From Chitinispirillaceae bacterium (GTDB lineage Bacteria > Fibrobacterota > Chitinivibrionia > Chitinivibrionales > Chitinispirillaceae), in the NCBI GenBank assembly GCA_016926315.1, contig JAFGOU010000055.1:1-20105 (forward strand): a stretch of 20,105 nucleotides of DNA, written 5' to 3'. A program made the position numbers and the translations under genes. The notes beneath the pieces were generated by a model that was not told where the DNA came from, did no database searches, and worked only from the letters and a program-made list of their open reading frames with translations. Below, one piece after another: positions 14,860 to 20,105 of the stretch (position 1 is the stretch's first letter; each line of letters begins with the position of its first letter).

Positions 14860-15063
14860 ATGCGTTCCATTATTACCGTTCCTTTTCGGCTCATTTGGGG
14901 AATCGCCGGGACCGTCGTTAAAGTCATCGGGCTTCTGTTCAGTTTTTCCTTCAAGGGAATGCGTTTCGCCGGCGGGCGGTTTTTTGCCGTTCTTGTCGCC
15001 GGCATCATCGGGTTTTTCCTTGGAAAGAAGTATATCGCGGGAAAGGGAGACCAGGGGAAATAA
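14860..15063 (+). CDS. Small membrane protein, 67 residues, downstream of the cyclase
   Basis: The product has two hydrophobic segments (about 8-29 and 40-55) joined by a short basic stretch (FKGMRFAGGR), and a basic C-terminal tail (GKKYIAGKGDQGK). GGAAGGAG precedes the ATG by about 8 bases, a strong ribosome binding site. It starts only 25 bases after the cyclase stop with no terminator between, so both are probably on one transcript. No known family is recognised. A role as a partner or regulator of the cyclase is possible but not shown. Confidence 0.78.
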   Translation: MRSIITVPFRLIWGIAGTVVKVIGLLFSFSFKGMRFAGGRFFAVLVAGIIGFFLGKKYIAGKGDQGK

Positions 15064-15177
15064 GCAGACATTACGGATTGCGGGTTGTCGGTTTTTTATC
15101 GATCCCGACAAGCGATGCTCAGGGCGGGCGTACACGCACAAGAGCCCCGCGCAACTCCCGCGACGTTTCTTTTTTTT

Positions 15178-15201
15178 GGGGTTTTCGACCCGCGTTTTTT
15201 T
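15178..15201 (+). terminator. Weak candidate terminator of the cyclase unit
   Basis: A short stem GGGT-TTTCG-ACCC (15179-15191) is followed by GCG and seven T residues (15195-15201). The stem is only 4 bp, so the call is tentative. It touches the end of the convergent YjbQ gene. Confidence 0.28.
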
Positions 15202-15616
15202 ATTCTCCCATCACCTGCACGAATACCCTTCGCTGCCGGGACCGGTTGTCATGGTCGATCACCACGATCTGCTGCCAGGTACCCAGTTCAAGTTTGCTTT
15301 TTGTAAAAGGTACGGTGATCCCCGGGCCCATGAGTGTGGCACGGATATGCGAAAACCCGTTGTCATCGCCCCAGGTTTCGCTGTGACGCGAGCGCACGGA
15401 TGCCGGTGCGAGCGCTTCAAGCCGTTCCTTCACGTCCTCGACCAGCGCAGGCTCGTGCTCCATGGTGGAGACGGACGCGGTAGAACCGGTGGCGAATACG
15501 GTCACGATGCCGCTCTCGATTTTTGACGCGGCGATGATTTTTTCCACCTCAGGGGTGATGTCGCGGATGTCGGAAAAGCCGTTCATGGACAGGGTTATCG
15601 ATCTGCCGAACACCAT
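15200..15616 (-). CDS. yjbQ: YjbQ/UPF0047 family protein
   Basis: The ATG at 15616 has AGGAG seven bases upstream and gives 138 residues, the normal family length; a longer frame upstream lacks family similarity. Hallmarks are visible: the start of the fold (GIVTVFATGSTASVST), HSETWGDDNGFSHIRATLMG in the middle, and LELGTWQQIVVIDHDNRSRQ near the end, with a trailing RRVFVQVMG. The family forms small trimers; E. coli YjbQ has weak thiamine phosphate synthase activity, and the true role is unsettled. The gene is divergent from dnaG and convergent with the cyclase unit. Confidence 0.9.
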   Translation of the reverse strand: MVFGRSITLSMNGFSDIRDITPEVEKIIAASKIESGIVTVFATGSTASVSTMEHEPALVEDVKERLEALAPASVRSRHSETWGDDNGFSHIRATLMGPGITVPFTKSKLELGTWQQIVVIDHDNRSRQRRVFVQVMGE

Positions 15617-15743
15617 GGTGCGCTCCTGCGGTTTGGGTGGTGCGAATGGACGGTATACCCGGGGAGACCGTTCCGGAACCTGAATCAGCTGAAAAATATT
15701 TTTGGCAACCCTGCCCGGTCCCCCTTTTTTTAATTTAAGGCCT

Positions 15744-17513
15744 ATGACCGGTACCTTTGACGATACTGCAAAGGAAGAGGTCCGCCTGCGGGCGGACATC
15801 GCTGCCGTGGTGGGCCGGTATGTGAAGCTCAGGCAGTCCGGTTCGACCCTCAAAGGCCTCTGCCCGTTTCATAAGGAAAAAACGCCCTCTTTTCATGTCA
15901 ACCCGTCCCGCGGTTTTTTCCACTGTTTCGGCTGCGGCAAGGGCGGCGACGTGTTCCGTTTCCTGCAGGAGATCGAAGGGGTCAGTTTTCCCGAAGCGCT
16001 TACCATGCTTGCAGAGGAGACCGGGGTCACGCTTGCCGTCCACCGGGCGCCGCATGAGGCGTCACCCGATGCGCCAGATGCACCCGCACTCCCCAAATCC
16101 GTGATGCTTGAAATTCACAAGGCTGCGGCTGATTTTTTTTACGGTCAGATACGCCACGGTCCCGAGGCGGTTGCCTACCTTAAATCGCGCGGGCTTGCCC
16201 CTGAGACCGTGCGGGATTTCCGGCTCGGATATGCGCCGCAGGGCTGGACGTCGCTTATCTCGTTTGCGGGAAAAAAAGGGATTTCCGTTGACGCACTCGT
16301 GGCGTGCGGACTCGCGATTCGAAAAGAGGACGGTGGCACCTACGACCGGTTTCGGGACCGGATCATGTTCTCGCTTTTTGACCTCTCCGGCAGGGTCGTG
16401 GCCTTTGCGGGAAGGGGCCGCGATAAGGATGCTACCCCGAAGTACCTCAATTCACCGGAGACGCCCATCTACAGGAAAAAAGAGTTTTTATACGGCCTGA
16501 ATTTGACCCGTCAGTATATCAAGGACGAAAAACAGGTCCTGGTGGTGGAGGGCTATATGGATTTCCTGACGTTGTATCAGTCGGGAATCCGCAATGTGGT
16601 GGCGACGTCGGGTACCGCCATGACGGCCGAACATGCCCACCTGCTCAAACGGTTTACCCCGCGCGTGGTCCTGGTATTCGACGGGGACGAGGCCGGGCAG
16701 GCTGCGGCCAGGAGGGGCGTTTTCACACTCGCGCCATTTGACCTTGAAGTCAGCGTCCTGGTGCTGCCGCCTGAGGAGGATCCGGACTCGTATGTTAAAA
16801 ACCGCGGGCCTGGGGAGTTTAAGACGCTTGTCGCCGGAGCGCAGCCTGCAGCCGAATTTATCATCGGCAAGGCGATTGCGGAACACGGTTCCGGAACGGC
16901 ACGCGGCCAGAAAGCGGTCATCGAGCAGCTCGCACCGCTCGAAGCATCCATGACCAACGTGCTGGCAAAGAACGCATTCAAGAAGACGCTTGCCGAACAG
17001 CTCGGGATCGATGAAAAAACGGTATACCGCCTTATGCGAGGCACCGGGGGACAATCGTTTCAGAGCGGTACGGCGCTGGAAGACGAGGTCTACCTCCGGT
17101 CTCTTGAGGGAAGCTTCCTCCACCTGCTTATCAGCAGTCCGGAATTAATCGCCGAAGCGCGCCAGTACATTGCGCCGGAGACTCTTACGGACAAGCTGGC
17201 CGGAGATATATATTTAGTGCTGCTTGCCGTTTATGATGAACGGGGTACCCTTGAAGGGCTCTGTGATCGTGCAGGCGAAGGGGATGCCAGGCGTCTGGTA
17301 TCGAGAATGCTGGTCCGGCCGGCTCTTGAGGCAAACTGCCATGACGAACTGGTGCAAAAAATAGTTTATCTGCGGAGAAAATTTCTCAAGGCGCGTATCC
17401 GGGAGAACCGGGTACGTTTGAAATCAGGACCGGCATCGCCGGATACCGAAGCTCTTATCCGGCTGATACATGAAGATTTGAAGCAACTGAAAGATCTGGA
17501 AGAGGGAGAATGA
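15744..17513 (+). CDS. dnaG: DNA primase
   Basis: The protein has 589 residues from the ATG at 15744 (TAAGG three bases upstream); an upstream TTG at 15702 would add residues unlike the family. The N-terminal CHC2 zinc finger has C40, H43, C61 and C64 ([22 protein letters not shown]). The catalytic core includes [12 protein letters not shown], and the TOPRIM motifs are VVEGYMD with E269 and VFDGDEAGQ with D313 and D315, then EEDPDSYV. The C-terminal region (about 440-589) is a divergent helical part where DnaB-binding domains lie. DnaG makes RNA primers for lagging-strand synthesis. Its TGA overlaps the rpoD start in ATGA, so the two are translationally coupled, as in the classic macromolecular synthesis operon; rpsU is not present here. 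Confidence 0.97.
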   Translation: MTGTFDDTAKEEVRLRADIAAVVGRYVKLRQSGSTLKGLCPFHKEKTPSFHVNPSRGFFHCFGCGKGGDVFRFLQEIEGVSFPEALTMLAEETGVTLAVHRAPHEASPDAPDAPALPKSVMLEIHKAAADFFYGQIRHGPEAVAYLKSRGLAPETVRDFRLGYAPQGWTSLISFAGKKGISVDALVACGLAIRKEDGGTYDRFRDRIMFSLFDLSGRVVAFAGRGRDKDATPKYLNSPETPIYRKKEFLYGLNLTRQYIKDEKQVLVVEGYMDFLTLYQSGIRNVVATSGTAMTAEHAHLLKRFTPRVVLVFDGDEAGQAAARRGVFTLAPFDLEVSVLVLPPEEDPDSYVKNRGPGEFKTLVAGAQPAAEFIIGKAIAEHGSGTARGQKAVIEQLAPLEASMTNVLAKNAFKKTLAEQLGIDEKTVYRLMRGTGGQSFQSGTALEDEVYLRSLEGSFLHLLISSPELIAEARQYIAPETLTDKLAGDIYLVLLAVYDERGTLEGLCDRAGEGDARRLVSRMLVRPALEANCHDELVQKIVYLRRKFLKARIRENRVRLKSGPASPDTEALIRLIHEDLKQLKDLEEGE

Positions 17514-19069
17514 TCAAGAAAAAAGAGCAGGGGCCACAGGAGAAAAAACAGGTCGACCGCACCACCGAGCGCTTGCGCAAGCTTGCCGCACTCCAGGGAT
17601 TTGTCACCGAAGCGCAGATCGAGGAGGTCGCCCAGACCTCGACCGAGCGGGACCGCATCCAGAAGATCCTTGAGCAGGAAAGCATCGTTGTTAATACTTT
17701 TGTCAAGGAAAAGGCCGCGCCGCTGTATGAACGCCGTCTTCGCCGGATGATCGCAACGCGGCGTCATCCGCGCTATACCGACCCGACGTGGGTCTATCTC
17801 AACAGCGTGGGGCGTGTTCCGCTGCTTACCCGGGGCGAGGAGACCGAATACGCCATGCAGATGGAATATGCACAGGGCAAGCTTTTCGACATGGCGTTCC
17901 GGTCGTCGAACGCGCTGGCCAGCCTCTTCCGGATCGCCGAAGAGCTGCGCCATAAGGAGCTTGAGTGCGTGGACGTGCTGCAGGTAGAGGAGGAACAGGT
18001 ACAGGGTGAGGAGGAGGTAGAGAAGCTCCGCATGGAGTTTCTCAAGGTTTCGTCCCTGATCAAGCGTAAAATGACCATCATCACGAACCTTGAAGAGGAG
18101 ATCCTGGCCAGGGGCGCGAAAAAAGATTCCTCGGCGCTCAAGGAAAAGATCTCCTCGCAGCGGGAGGAGATCGTCACCCTTTGCCGCCAGCTTAACCTCA
18201 ACACAAAGCAGATAGAACTCCTTCTCGATCAGTATAAGGGCCATTTAAATGAAAACGGGGAAGCCGGCAAACTTGATGAGTTCCGGCACTGGGAGGAGAT
18301 GCGCAACCAGGCAAAATACGCAGTCATAGAGGCCAATGTCCGGCTCGTGGTATCGATCGCCAAGAAATACATCATGCGCGGCATGGAGATCATCGATTTG
18401 ATCCAGGAGGGCAATCGCGGCCTCATCAAAGCAGTGGAAAATTTCGATTACCGCAAAGGGTATAAATTCAGCACCTATGCCACCTGGTGGATCAGGCAGG
18501 CCATCTCCCGTGCGATCAACGACAAGTCCAAGGCGATTCGCATTCCTGCGAACACGCTTGACCTTGTCAACAAGACGGTCCGGTTGTGCAAAAAATGGGT
18601 CATGGAATACGGCTATGAGCCGAGTCATGAGGAACTGGCCGAGGAACTCGGCACGACCGTCGCCAAGGTGCAGATGGCGCTTGAATATTCGCTCGAGCCG
18701 ATATCGCTCGACATGGAGATCGGCAACGACGGCGGAACCACGGTCGGCGAATATATCGAGGACACGGCGGCGGAAGATCCCTCCCAGCGTATATCATTCC
18801 TGCACCTGCGGGAGCAGATACGGCAGGTGCTCGATTCGCTCGCGCCCAAGGAAAAAGAGATCGTGGTCATGCGGTTCGGTCTTGATGACGGAAGGATAAA
18901 AACGCTCAAGGAGATCGGGGAGATATTTAATATTTCCCGGGAGCGCGTCCGTCAAATCGAGACCAAGGCGCTTTCAAAGCTCAAGCACCCGAGCCGTACC
19001 CGTGCGCTCATGGCGTGGCGCGAGGAGCGCAGCGAGATCTGCGTGGCGGAAGATGGCGCGACGATGTGA
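17510..19069 (+). CDS. rpoD: Principal sigma factor RpoD (sigma-70)
   Basis: The protein has 519 residues. Region 1.2 is near 91-125 ([20 protein letters not shown]). A charged, coiled segment of about 140 residues (125-262) sits where E. coli RpoD has its non-conserved insertion. Region 2 spans 262-355, including [20 protein letters not shown]; regions 3 and 4 follow, with the region 4.2 helix-turn-helix [19 protein letters not shown] at 478-496. The -10-reading pair is Q330 and S333 (Q437 and T440 in E. coli). Region 3.0 is unusual: [10 protein letters not shown] where E. coli has IRIPVHMIET, so the extended -10 residues H455 and E458 become N348 and D351. Promoters found in this window have ordinary sigma-70 boxes with 17-base spacers. 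Confidence 0.96.
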   Translation: MIKKKEQGPQEKKQVDRTTERLRKLAALQGFVTEAQIEEVAQTSTERDRIQKILEQESIVVNTFVKEKAAPLYERRLRRMIATRRHPRYTDPTWVYLNSVGRVPLLTRGEETEYAMQMEYAQGKLFDMAFRSSNALASLFRIAEELRHKELECVDVLQVEEEQVQGEEEVEKLRMEFLKVSSLIKRKMTIITNLEEEILARGAKKDSSALKEKISSQREEIVTLCRQLNLNTKQIELLLDQYKGHLNENGEAGKLDEFRHWEEMRNQAKYAVIEANVRLVVSIAKKYIMRGMEIIDLIQEGNRGLIKAVENFDYRKGYKFSTYATWWIRQAISRAINDKSKAIRIPANTLDLVNKTVRLCKKWVMEYGYEPSHEELAEELGTTVAKVQMALEYSLEPISLDMEIGNDGGTTVGEYIEDTAAEDPSQRISFLHLREQIRQVLDSLAPKEKEIVVMRFGLDDGRIKTLKEIGEIFNISRERVRQIETKALSKLKHPSRTRALMAWREERSEICVAEDGATM

Positions 19070-19177
19070 TGCCGCCCCGCAGCGACCGGCACGATTGCCT
19101 TTGGCCGGAGCATCATGTAGATTTTTTTTCGACAACAGGATTCCCTTCTTTTTCCCTCAGACAAGGGGCATGGAATC

Positions 19178-19459
19178 ATGGCCTCACGCGCGGAAGATTG
19201 TACCATCAATTACGAAGAGGATGGCGTTCAAGTCGTCAAGGAACTCGACAAGGTGCTGCTGTCAAAAGGAGCCTGGGCGACGATTTTGTACAAGTTCGTA
19301 CAATGGGACCGTGCCAAGAACGACTACGGCCCTGAACGGTTCTCCATCCGCCGCTACCGTAAAATGGACGACGAATACCGGCAGCAGGCCAAGTTCACCA
19401 TATCGAGCAAAGAACAGGCGCAGAAGCTGATCGAGGCGCTGCAGAAGTGGATTTCGTAA
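19178..19459 (+). CDS. Conserved small protein of unknown function, 93 residues
   Basis: The pattern YEEDGVQVVKELDKVLLSKG, then WATILYKFVQWD, RFSIRRYRKMDD and KFTISSKEQAQKLIEAL is one I recall from uncharacterised proteins of several Gram-negative phyla, which argues for a real gene. There is no signal peptide or membrane segment. A strand-rich middle followed by a helix (SSKEQAQKLIEALQKW) is reminiscent of PC4/Pur-type nucleic acid-binding folds; this is inference from shape only. It follows rpoD after 108 bases with no clear terminator and a weak ribosome binding site. The reading frame is confident; the role is unknown. Confidence 0.82.
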   Translation: MASRAEDCTINYEEDGVQVVKELDKVLLSKGAWATILYKFVQWDRAKNDYGPERFSIRRYRKMDDEYRQQAKFTISSKEQAQKLIEALQKWIS

Positions 19460-19498
19460 TAATCCCTCTTCCTTTTTTAAAAAAATGACGGAGCGTTC

Positions 19499-19521
19499 CC
19501 CCTATCCCTTCGGGATCGGGG
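19499..19521. repeat. Hairpin-forming inverted repeat
   Basis: CCCC-T-ATCCC, loop TTC, GGGAT-C-GGGG: 9 pairs with one mismatch, 39 bases past the 93-residue gene. No T-run follows, so it is not a typical terminator; it may be an mRNA end-stabilising hairpin or part of the repeat cluster downstream. Confidence 0.5.
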
Positions 19522-19572
19522 TCGGCGTGACGTCCGCCTGTTGCCGACGCGAGGCTCCCGCCACCGTGCCGA

Positions 19573-19601
19573 ATGCAAAATAGCATTAACTGGCTTATAA
19601 T
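19573..19601 (+). promoter_or_regulatory. Possible promoter for yggS
   Basis: A perfect -10 TATAAT at 19596-19601 has a poor -35 (ATGCAA at 19573-19578, 17-base spacer). If used, the leader would be about 235 bases and contain both REP units. Confidence 0.4.
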
Positions 19602-19637
19602 AATCTGCACACGTAGGGTACCGTTGATTTGTTTAAC

Positions 19638-19723
19638 CGTCATCCCGGCGAAGGCCGGGATCCAGTGGGGAGATGGATTTTCGGGATTTTCACCGCAGGA
19701 CTCCGGTCTTCGCCGGAGTGACG
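19638..19723. repeat. Inverted pair of REP-type palindromic repeats
   Basis: Unit 1 (19638-19667) reads CGTCATCCCGGCGAAGGCCG, then GGATCCAGTG. Unit 2 (19693-19723) is the same element on the other strand: CGTCACTCCGGCGAAGACCG, then GAGTCCTGCG. Each unit holds its own imperfect palindrome around CCGGCGAAGGCCGG, and the two face each other across about 25 bases, as in BIME arrangements. This is the widely spread REP family whose translation gives the peptide WIPAFAGMT. The gap 19460-19842 contains this pair, the hairpin at 19499 and a possible promoter, but no gene. Confidence 0.85.
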
Positions 19724-19842
19724 GTCTGAGCATTCAATTTTGAGCGGTGAGACATGCCTCTATTTTTCCTACACAGACTAATTACCCGCCCAAACGCCGC
19801 TCTATTTATTATTTTTTACTTTTACCTGGACAGGAGTGCTCG

Positions 19843-20105
19843 ATGGAGCTCCGGATGGCGCGTCTGCGTGAAAACCTTGCACGCATTGAAGAGCGGATTC
19901 AAAAGGCGTGCACCGTATCCGGCAGACCGCGCGGATCGGTCAGGCTCATTGCCGTGACCAAAACGCATCCGGTCGAGACCGTTCAGGCGCTCATTGACAC
20001 GGGTATCCGGGAGATCGGCGAAAACCGGGTGCAGGAGATCGTTCTGAAAACGCCGCAGCTCCGGGGCGATTTTGTCATGCACATGGTCGGCCATCTTCAG
20101 ACCAA
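19843..20105 (+). CDS. yggS: YggS/PLPBP family pyridoxal phosphate-binding protein (5' part only)
   Basis: The frame gives 87 residues before the right window edge; the family is about 220-235 residues, so roughly 60 percent is missing. The PLP-binding lysine is K40 in RLIAVTKTHP, followed by the hallmarks IREIGENRVQE and MHMVGHLQT. AGGAG stands seven bases before the ATG at 19843. YggS proteins are single-domain, have no known enzyme activity and help keep free PLP and amino-acid pools in balance. They often head operons with proC or cell-division genes, which here would lie beyond the edge. Confidence 0.93.
   Translation, partial: MELRMARLRENLARIEERIQKACTVSGRPRGSVRLIAVTKTHPVETVQALIDTGIREIGENRVQEIVLKTPQLRGDFVMHMVGHLQT

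Noticed and set aside
15085..15111. Hairpin TTGTCGG / CCGACAA as a terminator for the cyclase unit
   Set aside because: The loop is 13 bases and no T-run follows on either strand.
17366..18244. Minus-strand frame of 292 codons
   Set aside because: It is antisense to the end of dnaG and the start of rpoD and has no domain.
19395..19733. Minus-strand frame of 112 codons
   Set aside because: It contains HWIPAFAGMT, the typical translation of the REP element; not a gene.
1..20105. CRISPR array, rRNA, transposase or prophage
   Set aside because: No regularly spaced repeats, rRNA-like sequence or recombinase/transposase motif is seen in the window.

Overview
The window comes from a bacterial chromosome, moderately GC-rich (mid-50s percent by eye) with dense genes on both strands. 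It has a Gram-negative character: an MsbA-like ABC exporter, Sec signal peptides, an LPP20-like periplasmic protein and a CHASE2 sensor. I could not fix the phylum. The mix of a TPR-bearing alarmone synthetase, a zinc-ribbon coiled-coil protein, LPP20-like and CHASE2-cyclase proteins and a dnaG-rpoD pair would suit a Fibrobacterota-like or deltaproteobacterial-grade lineage, but this is inference. No phage, transposase, rRNA or CRISPR array is visible. The only mobile-type signals are small repeats and one toxin-antitoxin pair.

Region 1 to 1240: the 5' end of a DUF512-type radical SAM gene (minus strand, cut by the window edge) lies behind a small secreted protein gene that has its own promoter and terminator. 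Divergent to these is a tRNA-Pro(UGG), tRNA-Arg(UCU) pair closed by a terminator.

Region 1241 to 5953: a small alarmone (ppGpp-type) synthetase fused to TPRs faces a minus-strand LPP20-like secreted protein and a membrane HAMP-PAS-GGDEF diguanylate cyclase. A previously unlabelled repeat of about 65 bp occurs twice here, at 2798-2862 and 5764-5830.

Region 5954 to 10338: a rhomboid-independent M50 site-2 protease, a tRNA with a CAU anticodon followed by a short leader-like reading frame and a terminator, a zinc-ribbon coiled-coil protein, an MsbA-type ABC exporter, and a VapB/VapC toxin-antitoxin pair with a clear promoter.

Region 10339 to 15616: an unrecognised protein with an internal duplication (minus strand), a PgsA-like CDP-alcohol phosphatidyltransferase (minus strand), then a near-consensus promoter driving a 974-residue CHASE2 adenylate cyclase and a small membrane protein. 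A YjbQ/UPF0047 protein converges on them.

Region 15617 to 20105: dnaG and rpoD overlap by ATGA, followed by a conserved 93-residue protein of unknown function, an inverted pair of REP-type repeats, and the 5' part of a YggS/PLPBP gene cut by the right edge.

Taken together, the window holds synthases for three different nucleotide second messengers: (p)ppGpp, c-di-GMP and cAMP. None of them has a degrading enzyme beside it. The rest is housekeeping: replication priming, principal sigma factor, lipid synthesis and export, tRNAs and PLP homeostasis. The least explained parts are the CHASE2 insertion, the duplicated-domain protein, the two-copy 65-bp repeat, and the short reading frame between the CAU tRNA and its terminator.
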